64,000 bases of DNA from Ophiura sarsii. Lineage: Eukaryota > Echinodermata > Ophiuroidea > Amphilepidida > Ophiuridae. The DNA lies in contig CM069458.1 of assembly GCA_035610835.1 (NCBI GenBank), positions 33,939,449 through 34,003,448 on the forward strand, read 5' to 3'. This document shows, piece by piece, positions 49,370-62,818 of this stretch (the stretch's first letter is position 1; each line of letters begins with the position of its first letter). The notes under the pieces were generated by a model. It saw only the letters and a program-made list of their open reading frames with translations. It searched no databases and was not told the origin of the DNA. The translations under genes were made by a program, and so were the position numbers.

Positions 49370-52300
49370 GGCTAATGAAAGTGAATTGTTAGTTTCCCGT
49401 TACCCGACCGACTCACATTTTGGTCCCCGCGTGAGTATTTCATTATTTGGTAAATATTTCATTATTTGTTTGTTTAGAAAAAATAAGCCAAGTTTGACTA
49501 CAATTATATCGTATTTCATCAATAAATAAGTACAAATACGATGTATGTAAATCGAATAGGCCTACTCGACATACCAACCCGTCCATATGACAATTTTTCT
49601 TCTTCATTTTTAGCGATTTCGAGGCACTTTTCGAAGCCATAATCGTATCATTATGATTTGAACTTCTGAGTTTGTTAAGATGGGTGGTGGGTATGTGTGT
49701 GTTATGAAAAATCTTCTGAAAAGCATTAAGAGGAAGACAGTTTTAAACTAGAGATAATTGTGATCATAGATCACGGATATTAGTCGAGGGCGTGTTGACC
49801 TTTGACCTGCTGATGACAGTATGCTCTTATTTGAATGGAACCTTGAGACCATTTTTGCCAATCATCAAGCATTTCCTCTCAGACAAGTAGCATTTTGAGT
49901 GAATGGAGTGAAAATTGACATTTTGACCTATAGTGACCCCTTGTTGACCTTTGACCCCAAGATAATGATTGACTTTTTTCTCGTCTCATCAATGCCTACA
50001 AAATGAAACATGACCGGTCAAAATCGGAGCATGTCTTACATTTTACCCCTGTTTAGGTCAATGACCTCTAGTGACCCCATATGACATGTCACTTTTAATC
50101 GCTTAAGACCCTATGTGTACATAGATACAAGGAATCTTTTGACCAATTCTCATAATCATGGGTCATTTCCTCTCGAAAAAATAGCATTTTGAGTGACTGG
50201 AGTGAAATTGACATTTTGACCTTTAGTGACCCCTTGTTGACCTTTGACCCCAGGATAATGATTGACTCTTTTTCTTGTCTCATCAATGCCTACAAAATGA
50301 AACATGACCGGTCAAAATCAGAGCATGTCTTACATTTTACCCCTGTTTAGGTCAATGACCTCTAGTGACCCCATATGACATGTCACTTTTAATCGCTTAA
50401 GACCCTATGTGTACATGGATACAAGGAATCTTTTGACCAATTCTCATAATCATGGGTCATTTCCTCTCGAAAAAATAGCATTTTTAGTGCGAGGATTGAA
50501 AATTTACATTTTGACCCCTAGTGACCTTTTCTTGACCTTTGACCTTAACAATATGGTTGACTTTTGTTCTTGTCTCATCAATACCTACAAAATGAGATAT
50601 GACCGGTTAATATCGGAGCATGTCTTACATTTTACCCCTGTTTAAGTCAATGACCTCTAGTGACCCCATATGACATGTCACTTTTAATCGCTTAAGACCC
50701 TATGTGTACATGGATACAAGGAATCTTTTGACCAATTCTCATAATCATGGGTCATTTCCTCTCGAAAAAATAGCATTTTTAGTGCGAGGATTGAAAATTT
50801 TCATTTTGACCCCTAGTTACCCCAAATATTTTTTGATTTTAAAAACCGTTCCTTAATATATGCGTACGGTCAAAAGGAATATGTTGACCAATTCTGACGA
50901 TCATAGGTCATTTCACTAAATTGCAAATGCGTTTTTAGTGAAAATCACGTTTTGACCCCTAGTGACCCCTGTGTGACCTTTGACCCCTTATGCTTTACAA
51001 CCTGAGTAGTGGTGCACATAAGGGTTCTTATGACCAAATATGGTCAAATTCGGGTCAATGGTTACGGAGCTATAGGTCCCATGGCTGAAGAAAGAAGAAG
51101 AAAGAAGAACTAGAGATAATTGTGATCATAGATCACGGATATTAGTCGAGGGCGTGTTGACCTTTGACCTGCTGATAACAGTATTCTCTTATTTGAATGG
51201 AACCTTGAGACCATTTTTGCCAATCAGCAAGCATTTCCTCTCAGACAAGTAGCATTTTGAGTGAATGGAGTGAAAATTGACATTTTGACCTATAGTGACC
51301 CCTTGTTGACCTTTGACCCCAAGATAATGATTGACTCTTTTTCTTGTCTCATCAATGCCTACAAAATGAAACATGACCGGTCAAAATCGGAGAATGTCTT
51401 ACATTTTACCCCTGTTTAGGTCAATGACCTCTAGTGACCCCATATGACATGTCACTTTTAATCGCTTAAGACCCTATGTGTACATGGATACAAGGAATCT
51501 TTTGACCAATTCTCATAATCATGGGTCATTTCCTCTCGAAAAAATAGCATTGTGAGTGACTGGAGTGGAAATTGACATTTTGACCTATAGTGACCCCTTG
51601 TTGACCTTTGACCCCAAGATAATGATTGACTCTTTTTCTTGTCTCATCAATGCCTACAAAATGAAACATGACCGGTCAAAATCAGAGCATGTCTTACATT
51701 TTACCCCTGTTTAGGTCAATGACCTCTAGTGACCCCATATGACATGTCACTTTTAATCGCTTAAGACCCTATGTGTACATGGATACAAGGAATCTTTTGA
51801 CCAATTCTCATAATCATGGGTCATTTCCTCTCGAAAAAATAGCATTTTTAGTGCGAGGATTGAAAATTTACATTTTGACCCCTAGTGACCTTTTCTTGAC
51901 CTTTGACCTTAACAATATGATTGACTTTTGTTCTTGTCTCATCAATACCTACAAAATGAGATATAACCGGTCAATATCGGAGCATGTCTAACATTTTACC
52001 CCTGTTTAGGTCAATGACCTCTAGTGACCCCATATGACATGTCACTTTTAATCGCTTAAGACCCTATGTGTACATGGATACAAGGAATCTTTTGACCAAT
52101 TCTCATAATCATGGGTCATTTCCTCTCGAAAAAATAGCATTTTTAGTGCGAGGATTGAAAATTTACATTTTGACCCCTAGTGACCCCAAATATTTTTTGA
52201 TTTTAAAAACCGTTCTTTTATATATGCGTACGGTCAAAAGGAATATGTTGACCAATTCTGACGATCATAGGTCATTTCACTAAATTGCAAATGCGTTTTT

Positions 52301-52752
52301 AGTGAAAATCACGTTTTGACCCCTAGTGACCCCTGTGTGACCTTTGACCCCTTATGCTTTACAACCTGAGTAGTGGTGCACATAAGGGTTCTTATGACTA
52401 AATATGGTCAAATTCGGGTCAATGGTTACGGAGCTATAGGTCCCATGGCTGAAGAAGAAAGAAGAAGAAGAAACAGGTAGAATACAGTATATTAGTCGTT
52501 TCTCGACTAATATAAATAAACAAGACTTTGTATGCAAAATGGCCATGAATTCATTTATTTATTGTAGTAAGGACATATTTATGCCCCTATTCACAATTAT
52601 ACACTCTTGGTTCTATACGCTACACGTATTTGGGCACATATTATAAAAATAATGAATGTTTTAAAAATAATGAATAATGAATAATGAAATAGTCGCCTAC
52701 TCACTGACCCAAAAAAATGTAACGGGAAACTAACAATTCACTTTCATTAGCC
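49370..52752. mobile_element. 3.4 kb element with 34-bp inverted ends and TTA duplication, carrying a tandem array
   Basis: TTA at 49367-49369 and 52753-52755. Ends GGCTAATGAAAGTGAATTG... with about 34 bp of perfect inverted match, then weaker match (gtgagtatttcattatt). The TWA duplication and GG start fit PIF/Harbinger. The interior holds two superunits of 1362 bp, each with repeats of 294-295 bp. No transposase was found. Confidence 0.82.
49746..52470. repeat. Two-level tandem array with ten TGACCTTTGACC sites
   Basis: Superunits begin at 49746 and 51108 (aactagagataattgtgat) and end in (GAA)n runs. Inside each, the block atgacctctagtgacccc recurs at 294-295 bp (50061, 50355, 50650; 51424, 51719, 52014). 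TGACCTTTGACC lies at 49796, 49945, 50238, 50533, 50974, 51158, 51307, 51602, 51897 and 52338. Confidence 0.93.
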
Positions 52753-53097
52753 TTATTGCCTTATATTATTCATTATTATTAACTGTACTTTCAGAATACA
52801 ATCATAATGCATTTTATTTTTGTGAAAATATAATTGCTTGTTTTTGCGTTTTTATGTAAGCATGCAATATAAAGGTTATGCGGATAATAAATAAGCGAGG
52901 ATTTTGCTTTATATCTTTTTAAATATGTGTCTCTTTCAAAGAAGATTTACTGGTTCCCATTGACATTACATTGCAATGAAAGGCTTATAATGTTGTTAAA
53001 CGAGGGTCTTTAAGAAAATCCTGTGACTTCAATTCATTCTTCTCTTGTTTTGTTTAAAGACCCTTTATTTTTAGTTTTACTAACTCATTTTAGTAGG

Positions 53098-53222
53098 TTA
53101 AAATTGATATTTTGTTGAACAAATCCAAGAATTGTACTCACAATTAGACGGTTTCGTCAACCAGTTCGGTTGACTTCTTACAATTCTTGGATTTGTTCAA
53201 CAAAATATTATCATTTTAATTT
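53098..53222. repeat. Strong hairpin
   Basis: aaattgatattttgttgaac then aaatccaagaattgta is followed after about 40 bp by the complementary tacaattcttggattt then gttcaacaaaatat. An inner pair gtcaacc / ggttgac caps it. Confidence 0.9.
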
Positions 53223-53546
53223 ATATCTACAATCCTGATGAACTTATTCATTTTAGTAGGGATTCAACTTTTCATATCTGTGCCCAAGATGAAGGTGAAA
53301 GTCAGACTGTCTTTGGTCAGACCATCTCCAGCTGTTTCTTACTTTAGCCAATGTTTTGCACTGTTTGTTTTGGGGAGAATTCCTGATGACACCATATTGG
53401 TGCTAAGTATGCTGGACTTCAAATGAAATCTTCTTTGTGTCTCGTTCTTGTCAAGGATGAAGATAAGAGATTTCATACTGAGAGCTACCACAAAAAGCAG
53501 TTTCTGATCCATGGCGATTGTCACAGAACCGGGAGCTACTCTACAG

Positions 53547-54225
53547 TACAAGGTGAGTCAAAAAGAAGTTGTATGGATTTGATTATTTTTTCCTGAGAAA
53601 GAAAAAGAAAATTGACCTAAAAGTCAAGCGATATTTTGACGAGAATATTCTTCCGATCATCTGAAAAAAAGAATGACTGAAATCGATTATTCTTATCCAG
53701 AGTTATTATAGCTATTTTACTAAAAGAAACCATTTTTTTAGCTGTCCACCGTTACGTAAAACAGAACAAAGTAAAGAAAATGTTTAAAAACTCATCATTA
53801 TCATATTAGGAAGTAATTGTTTTATTCCTCATAATGCAAAATCATAGAATCTGTCAAAAAGAGAAGATTAAAGTCTTATTGTAGTCACTGATTATTTATT
53901 TTAGGCACATCATTCCCACCTGTGTTAGAAACTCCCAGGCTTTAATCTTATTTGAATATGAATGACCGTGTGTACATTTTGCTGCCCACTTAGAGTGAAT
54001 AGATATCAAGAGAATTAAGCGTTCCGTGGACAGCTAAAAAAAGGGGTTCTTTTATTAAAACAGGCATAGCCCCTGATATAATTGATCGATTTCAATGATT
54101 TCTTTTGTCATATGAGCGGAATAAGTTGCTCTTTGAAAACGTGTCTCATTGGTTCGTCAAATTTGTTTGGTCTATTTTTAAACAAATATTCATTCCTGTA
54201 CAACTTCTTTTTGACTCACCCTGTA
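53547..54225. mobile_element. Mariner-like element, CAAGGTGAGTCAAAAAGAAG ends
   Basis: TA at both flanks. Terminal inverted repeats tacaaggtgagtca/tgactcaccctgta continue inward (tttttagctgtccac / gtggacagctaaaaa). No transposase frame. Confidence 0.82.
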
Positions 54226-55156
54226 TATGCCCACCAGAAGCTATTTTTGTATGCCATACTTTTGGTATTCAACTAATAATTATCGTTATAAAGTTTTGTG
54301 ATGGTTTAGGCCAAATATTTAAAAAAAACTTGTTTAGCGTCCCTGTCTGCTTCCTTTTTAGGGTCCGCTTCAATTTTCATTTTTCTTCTTTATTTCAGTC
54401 ATAACCTGTTTCTGTTTAGTCAGAGTTTGAGATGTTTGTAAACAGCCTTGCATCTTTCTTAAAAGCATTTAAACAAGTTTGTGGTGACCAGCCCCTCAGA
54501 ACTATGAAATAACAAGATTTAAAGAGGCCTCTTCCCCTTTAAGGTTTTGTTAAGTTTATCACTAAAAAGTTTTAAAAAAAGGGCCTTTTTAATTTTGCCT
54601 TATGGATTCAAATGTCAAATGAGACTTTTGTACCTGCACAAATTGAGAATTATTATTACTGCTTAGGATCGAAAAAAATGCATTATTAAACAAATCTATT
54701 CAGACGCCGGTTTAATGATGAATGTGGCGCTGGGTCAATTTTTATGTTTAGACCACTGAAAAAACTTATTATACGGGCAAACGAACCTCTCGGATATATG
54801 TACATGTATGGTCGGTCGGTTTTTTGCCAAAAATGTTTTTGGGAATTTGCAACAATTTTCGAAATTTAAAAAATATAAATACCAATGTCAAAAATTGATT
54901 TTGTTTTTTACAAATTCGATAAAAGAAAAATGGGTCGGTCGGCCTGTAGAATAGGTGTTTTTTTGTGTGGGCCTACCGGGCGTAATAAAAGATGTACCAG
55001 GAGCTAATTAAACAGCCCCAGCTGCAAGAGTGCCACATACTTCAGGCTCAACGTGCCCACTTTCAAGGATCATTTATTCTTTGTGCATGAATGAGGCAAC
55101 TACCTGAATCGTTACTGAATAGTTTCGACACCTACGATGGTTTAATAAAACGATTA
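54226..55156. other. No gene seen
   Basis: AT-rich. At 54800-54975 the blocks ggtcggtcggttttttgcc and gggtcggtcggcc resemble the GGCC family interior but clear ends were not found. Confidence 0.35.
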
Positions 55157-55471
55157 GGCCTAAAAAAAAAGCTTTGATTGGCGTAACCCGACCGACCCTA
55201 TTTTAACCCCCGACCCTAAAATTTTTTTTTATTTTTTTAATTTTTTTTAAATTTAAAAAAAAAAAAAAATTGTGTGAAAAAGAAAAAAACACAGTGAAAA
55301 TGTACATTTGTGCCATTTGTTTATGTCTGTATGGTATATGTGTGCTGGTATATAAAATTTCATAGACGTTTTACAGATTTTTAAAAAAAAGAAAAAAAGA
55401 AAGAATCCGACCTACCTACCCTATTTTTTTCTTCTATGTTACGCCAATCAAACTTCTTCTTTTTTTAGGCC
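55157..55471. mobile_element. GGCC-ended element with TTA duplication (copy 7)
   Basis: TTA at 55154-55156 and 55472-55474. Left GGCCTAAAAAAAAAGCTTTG then attggcgtaac; right gttacgccaatcaaac, T-run, AGGCC. Interior ccgaccgacccta. Confidence 0.85.
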
Positions 55472-56990
55472 TTACCAGCAACATTGAGCAAGCCAATCAA
55501 GAACGTGATTGACCTTTTTTGGGAGTAATTCTGTTATACCCTTCACAGGGGTATTCACAGTGCATGATTTTTAAGAACGACGCATACTACTAATGTAGGG
55601 TGTGGAGGGTATTACAGAATTATGCCTTTTTTTGATTAGTAATCACCACGCAGTGCAGTGACGTTAGAGGGTATTCTTGTGATTGACGTAGCATTGGAGT
55701 GCAGGTGCCAGGATATTTCTTTGATTAAATGGGTAATACTTACTACGTCGCCAGTGAATTACACCAGGGTGGGTGATTCTTTTTATTTAAAAAAAAGAAA
55801 GAAAAAAGATATTTGATTTAAATCTTTCCATTTTGATTTTTTAACATTTCAAGTACTAACATACCCTCTGCGTGTTCACAAAAGATAAGTGGAATGGTGG
55901 ACATATGTTGGTAATTTTTGTATTTAAAAAAAATAAAAAATAATAAAATCAGATTTATTGGATTTAAATCGATCTTTTTTTGGATTTTTTAAAATTTCAA
56001 GTACTATCATACCCTCTAGAAAAGTACCAGTTATAAGTTATTTGCCAACAAGTATGTGCACACAGGACACCCAACTGGAGCAATGCGTCCACTAGCCGCG
56101 TGGAAAGTGCTGAGTGTTCACAAAAGACTAGTAGAATGGTGGACATCTGTATAACCCTACTAGGTATTTACAAAAATCAAAACATGTTTTTTAATGTGAA
56201 CATTTTCCTGCAAAAATATGGTGAAAATTGTAAAAAAATCATTGTTAAATTCTGCACCTTGAATGAAGGTGAATCTATTGGAAATGGATAAAATTACTTC
56301 ATAGGGGTAATTATAATAGTTGTATCCAGAAGTTATTGAAGTACTAAGAATGAAGTAAAACAGTCAATTTAAGAACAAAATTCACTTAAAATTACCAAAA
56401 TTAGTCAAAACTGAAACAAAGTTGATTTAAATCGTTGATTATCATTTGATTTAAATCATGATTTAAACCCCGACTGATATATGCGCTGACGTCATTGCAC
56501 ACGGTTTAATGAACTATAAGTGTATTATGAGTACGGTATATTATATTATATTAATATTTGGTTTAAATTAGGTGACCAGAAGTCTATGGCTCATGATTTG
56601 ATCCAAATAACTAGATAAGTTTACTGCTTTGCCTGAGATATATTATTAATTCTACTTTGGCCAATTAGGAGCGTGAATTTGATTTGAAACATCAAAAAAT
56701 GTGTTTGATCAAATATGTCAATATAAATAAACTTTACCAATAACAGATATCAATGATTGTAATTGATTTTGTACAGTCATTCACTGTAAGTACACAGACG
56801 GTGCAGATGATTAACAGATTTATGTACACGTGGCAAAAAGTATTGGTTTCAATGGCCAGTTACTGACAACATATTTTAATTTGTATTTTGGTAGTGTGTA
56901 CATAGCCTTAGATCTCGGACTGGTAGTTTTGTATAAAGTTTCAAGTATTAAGTTTCCCACATGATTTTCTTAAATTGGGAAAATTCAGAA
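55472..56990. other. No gene; worn duplication around gatttaaatc
   Basis: A block (tttcaagtactaacatacc ... aatggtggacat) is present twice, at about 55848 and 55996-56140, with gatttaaatcgat motifs at 55812, 55970 and 56425-56465. No open frame of interest. Confidence 0.45.
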
Positions 56991-59661
56991 AACTGCATTT
57001 GATATGGGTCAGATTTCAGCTCATACAACTGCAGTTGATATGGGTCAGATTTCAGCTCACACCACTGCAGTTGATGGGTCAGAGTTTAGCTCACACCACT
57101 GCAGTTGATATGGGTCAGATTTCAGCTCACACAACTGCATTTGATATGCAGTTGATATTGGTCAGATTTCAGCTCACCACTGCAGTTGATATGGGTCAGA
57201 TTTCAGCTCACACCACTGCAGTTGATATGGGTCAGATTTCAGCTCACACCACTGCAGTTGATATGGGTCAGATTTCAGCTCACACAACTGCATTTGATAT
57301 GCAGTTGATATTGGTCAGATTTCAGCTCACCACTGCAGTTGATATGGGTCAGATTTCAGCTCACACCACTGCAGTTGATATGGGTCAGATTTCAGCTCAC
57401 ACCGCTGCAGTTAATATGGGTCAGATTTCAGCTCAAACAACTGCAGTTGATATCGGTTAGATTCCAGCTCACAACTGCATTTGATATGGGTCAGATTTCC
57501 GCTCACAACTGCAGTTGATATGAGTCAGAATTCAGCTCACACCACTGCAGTTGATATGGGTCAGATTTCGGCTCACGTCACTGCAGTTGATATTAGTCAT
57601 ATTTCAGCTCACACAACTGCAGTTGATATGGGTCAGATTTCAGCTCATATACAACTGAAGTTGTTATGGGTCAGATTTCAGCTCACAACTGCATTAGATA
57701 TGAGTCAGATTTCAGCTCACAACTGCATTAGATATGGGTCAGATTTCAGCTCACACCACTGCAGTTGATATTGGTCAGATTTCAGCTTACACCACTGCAG
57801 TTGATATGGGTCAGATTTCAGCTCATACAACTGCAGTTGATATGGGTCAGATTTCAGCTCACACCACTGTAGTTGATGGGTCAGAGTTAAGCTCACACCA
57901 CTGCAGTTGATATTGGTCAGATTTCAGCTCACACCACTGCAGTTGATATGGGTCAGATTTCGGCTCACACCACTGCAGTTTATATCGGTCAGATTCCATC
58001 TCACAACTGCAGTTGATATGGGTCAGATTTCCGCTGACAACTGCAGTTGATATGAGTCAGAATTCAACTCACCCCACTGCAGTTGATATGGGTCAGATTT
58101 CAGCTCATACAACTGAAGTTGTTATGGGTCAGATTTCAGCTCACAACTGCATTTGATATGGGTCAGATTTCAGCTGAAATGGTCGATTTCCACGTTGAAT
58201 TCAACTCACAACTGCATTTGATATGGGTCAGATTTCAACTGAAATGGTCGATTTTCCACGTTGAATGGTCAGATTTCAGCTCATACAACTGCAGTGGTTA
58301 TGGGTCAGATTTCAGCTCACAACTGCATTTGATATGGGTCAGATTTCAGCTCACAACTGCATTTGATATGGGTCAGATTTCAGCTCACACCACTGCAGTT
58401 GATATGGGTCAGAATTCAGCTCACACCACTGCAGTTGATATGAGTCAGATTTCAGCTCACACCACTGCAGTTGATATGAGTCAGATTTCAGCTCACAACT
58501 GCAGTTGATATGGGTCAGATTTCAGCTCGCACTACTGCATGGGTCACTTCTAGGTATGTTCACATAAACATTGCTATTGGGGAGGCACTGCAGTTGATAT
58601 GAGTCAGATTTCCGCTCACAACTGCATTTGATATGAGTCAGAATTCAACTCACACCACTGCAGTTGATATGGGTCAGATTTAGGCTCACACAACTGCAGT
58701 TGATATGGGTCAGATTTCAGCTTATACAACTGAAGTTGTTATGGGTCAGATTTCAGCTCACAACTGCATTTGATATGGGTCAGATTTCAGCTGAAATGGT
58801 CGATTTCCACTCACAACTGCATTTGATATGGGTCAGATTTCAGCTCATATCACTGCAGTTGACATGGGTCAGATTTCAGCTCACACCACTGCAGTTGATA
58901 TGAGTCAGATTTCAGCTCACACCACTGCAGTTGATATGAGTCAGATTTTAGCTCACAACTGCAGTTGATATGGGTCAGATTTCAGCTCGCACTACTGCAT
59001 GGGTCACTTCTACGTATGTTCACATAAACATTGCTATTGGGGAGGCACTGCAGTTGATATTAGTCATATTTCAGCTCACAACTGCAGTTGATATGAGTCA
59101 GAATTCAACTCACACCACTGCAGTTGATATGGGTCAGATTTCGGCTCACACCGCTGCAGTTAATATGGGTCAGATTTCAGCTCACACCACTGCAGTTGAT
59201 ATTGGTCAGATTTCAGCTCACACAACTGCAGTTGATATGGGTCAGATTTCAGCGCATACAACTGAAGTTGTTATGGGTCAGATTTCAGCTCACAACTGCA
59301 TTTGATATGGGTCAGATTTCAGCTGAAATGGTCGATTTCCACGTTGAATTCAACTCACAACTGCATTTGATATGGGTCAGATTTCACCTGAAATGGTTGA
59401 TTTTCCACGTTGAATGGTCAGATTTTAGCTCATGAATACAACTGCAGTGGTTATGGGTCAGATTTCAGCTCATACAACTGCAGTTGTTATGGGTCAGATT
59501 CCAGCTCACAAATGCATTTAATATGGGTCAGATTTCAACTCACACCACTGCAGTTGATATGAGTCAAATTTCAGCTCACACCACTGCAGTCGATATGAGT
59601 CAAATTTCAGCTCACACCACTGCAGTCGATATGAGTCGGATTTCAGCTCACACAACTGCAG
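56991..59661. repeat. 36-bp satellite, about 75 units
   Basis: Unit gatatgggtcagatttcagc tcacaccactgcagtt (36 bp), with 34-bp variants (cacaactgcattt). Because 36 is a multiple of three, several frames stay open for 80-160 codons (repeats like TTAVDMGQISAH). They shift frame at 34-bp units and have no start context or splice signals, so I do not call a gene. Confidence 0.96.
58541..59050. repeat. Higher-order unit in the satellite
   Basis: A 50-bp non-satellite block (gggtcacttctaggtatgtt ... ggaggcactg) occurs at 58541 and 59001, 460 bp apart. A longer version (59661-59720) stands at the right border of the array. Confidence 0.9.
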
Positions 59662-60209
59662 GGGTCACTACTACGTATGTTCACATAAACATAGTTTCTG
59701 GATATTGGGGAGGCACGAATCCAGTGCTAGTCTTAACATCAATTCCCCCTACCTCCCACCACCCACACCCCCTCTTACTCCTGGCTTATCAGAATTTCCA
59801 CACCACAGTACCTATCTAGCTGTATGTCCGTTAAATTCCTAATAACATGTCATTTTCAATCCCGCCCACCGTATTATGTGCGTCAGTAAGGCAGGCAGAT
59901 GGTGAAATAATTAGTGTAAAAGCAGCTGGTATACAAGGTTTTTTTTAATGACACGAATCAAGTTACCAACAGGTGGGAGTGAAAAGTTCAATGTTATAAA
60001 CAAGTGTCATTGTTTAAACCAAGCCGAACAGGATACATTAGGCCAGGACAATGCGAATGTTAATACAACATTGATAATTCTGCATAACCGAGAATCGAGG
60101 ATAGCTATCTTATTGTTATACACCGCATTATAAGTGTTGAGCTGTGGCCGTAGCTAGACCGGTTTACATTTACCGTCCGGAAAAAGGTAGGTCTGATGAT
60201 TTGTGTATA

Positions 60210-62276
60210 TGGGCCATTCCACAAAAATGGGACCACTTCAGCTTTGGAAAATTATGAAAATAAATTGTTTCAAATCTGCTTACTTTGATTGTTTTTGATG
60301 ACCCAATATGCTAAAGTTACTAGAACAATAATGTTTGCGAACACCACTGCTCACATTTTAACGCACGAAACCATGTAATTCAGGTGTTTTATATGGGTTT
60401 TTTCACTCGGTGAACGGCGTTATCTCAGTGTCATATTGCATTGTCAGTCATTGCATCCCTAACTAAGTCCGAATATGATATTCAAATTATTGTTTTTTTG
60501 TCGTTGAGAGGTCTCCCCATAACAATATTTGACAAGCTATGCGACAGAAGAATGAATTTCATTTTTTAGCCTCAATCTCTTGCTATGAATCAACGCTTTT
60601 GACAACTACGGTATGTGCTTTCAATTTTGTACCTTTTTCCAAAACTTGTTTTGTCAATTTTACTCTAGTAGAAGAATATTCCCTTCTGTAATGTATCAAT
60701 TGTCAAATTTTCTTTAAGCCCAACATTGAAATTGTATGTCATTACATAAAGATAACTTTATATGCTATTTGTAATGGTATTATTCTTGGATAACGCCGTT
60801 CACGTGTATGCCAGTTATGGGATTGAAACAAAGATAAAACAATTGAAACTGACATAAATCATGTAGCTGTTGGAGAAACTTTATTTGTTATATCAATTTT
60901 AATACGAAAAAATGATTTAAACCATACATTTGGGCTGAATTTCCCAATATTGACCGTCAAACAGTGGTCAAATATTTAATTTTCACTTTAAATGTTTTAT
61001 CATATAGCTTGCATTTTCGTTTAAAAGGGGTATGTACCATTACATTAACTATTGTATTCAATTACATGCACACTGCATCACATATTGTGAAGTTGTTCTC
61101 TTTTTTTGATTGATATGGACATTTTAGGGTAAATTCACAATTCACAGCGTTATCCCTGTGAACAGCGTTATCCATGGTTATCCTGACATACACACGCGAA
61201 ATAAGCCTGACGAAAACACATGCTCAATACTTGCTAAATAGAGCGATTTCGCTATGTGTAGCGCGGTAGTAAACACTCATATGTGTGGACTATGAGCCAT
61301 ATATTTACACTTACAGCATATTCTAGAAGAAACCGTTTGGTTCACAAAGTGAAATGTGTTATATAGAACACAAAAGAAGAAGCAAACTCACTGTTTTCAA
61401 TGTTTCGCTGCTGTATCTAGACTTCTCAAAGATTTTCCAAAGAAGAAAGATTGTGCTCTTGCAATATTTTCTTCAAATGAGGGTGATAACACTTTGACAG
61501 GATAACGCCGTTCACGATAACGCCGATCACGTTTGTATTCGTTTTCGTCCCTTTCTGACCTTCTGCAAGCCGTGTAGTTGAATTTCTATTTTTTTTCTCG
61601 ATACATTTAGTATAAGAACCAATAGACCTATAACATAATACCTTTCAAAGTTAACAGGATACCTACTTCCCAGAGAAACATCGATAACGGAAATTACAAG
61701 CTTAAAACAGTCGTTTTAAATAATGAACTTCAACATTTTTTATAAGCCAAATGATGTGCCAGAGACTTTCGAGGTGCTATAATTTCAATAGCGTGGTCGG
61801 TTTGCTACGCGATTGCTCATAAACTATTGCAAATTTAGAACATTCAGTTTATAATGATATCAGGTGTACGGATATCGGAAACTACACACATTTCGTGGAA
61901 AGTTCATTTTAATTTAAAAGTGCACATTAAATTTACTGTATGCAGAAATTAATGCCTTTATATATTTTGTTGGTACCTTTGCTTGATTTATTCGTGACAA
62001 GACCTTAGAAAAACTTGAATTGAGAGTCAAATCCAACAGTTTAAAATTGCGACATCTGGTCGAGGAAACCGTGTTTTTGTGGTTTTGGGGGCCTTTCAGT
62101 GTAAATTTGAACCTGATAATGTTATTTAAAGCATGGCAAACCATGGTGTTCCGAGTAGAACTCATCAAGTTCTAGCATAATATTTAAAAAAAAAGTGTGA
62201 TATATACTTATAGTAAGATTTCCCGGATCAAAGAATGATAAAAAGCCAAGTGGTCCCATTTTTGTGGAATTGCCCA
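60210..62276. mobile_element. 2.07 kb TA-flanked element with repeated GATAACGCCGTTCAC
   Basis: Ends TGGGCCATTCCACAAAAATG then ggaccactt, and complement; TA outside both. Interior motif GATAACGCCGTTCAC or close variants at about 60409 (inverted), 60791, 61142 and 61158 (inverted, worn), 61501 and 61516. No transposase was recognised in any frame. Confidence 0.8.
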
Positions 62277-62699
62277 TATGGTGCTTACAAAGGATGGGCA
62301 TTTGACTATATAATAGAGTCTGGTGGGTGTGGGAAATCATTGAGGATTCTCCCATGGCATTCGAGGCTTCTTGTGTTTTTGTATTTATCAAATGTGGGAG
62401 AGAGGGATTCATTTTATTGACTTTGGCATGAAAGCGGCAAGAATTCAAGGGGAGGTAGTATTTACGGATTTGGGTTTATACGCCAGGAGGACTAAAGAAT
62501 GCAAAACATTAAAAATGAGTCGTAATGACCAGCGATTTTTTTTGCATCTGTGCCATCCATTGCCCCTTCCGAGCTAGATCTTTGGACACTCTTGCATTTA
62601 TAACAATGTCATCAGTATACAGCTGAGACAAGTATTGCCTCAGGCACAGCGTGTATTACATGTAGCACAATTCAATCATCAGTTGTCATGCATCACAAT

Positions 62700-62774
62700 G
62701 CTATCAGACAGCATAGTACAATGCTATCTTCAGTAGACAGCATGTAGTGCAATGCTATCTTCAGTAGACAGCAT

Positions 62775-62818
<44 letters not shown>

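Noticed and set aside
56975..59819. Several open frames of 80-160 codons encoding repeats like TTAVDMGQISAH
   Set aside because: They follow from a 36-bp satellite with no stop in some frames. They break at 34-bp units and lack splice or start context.
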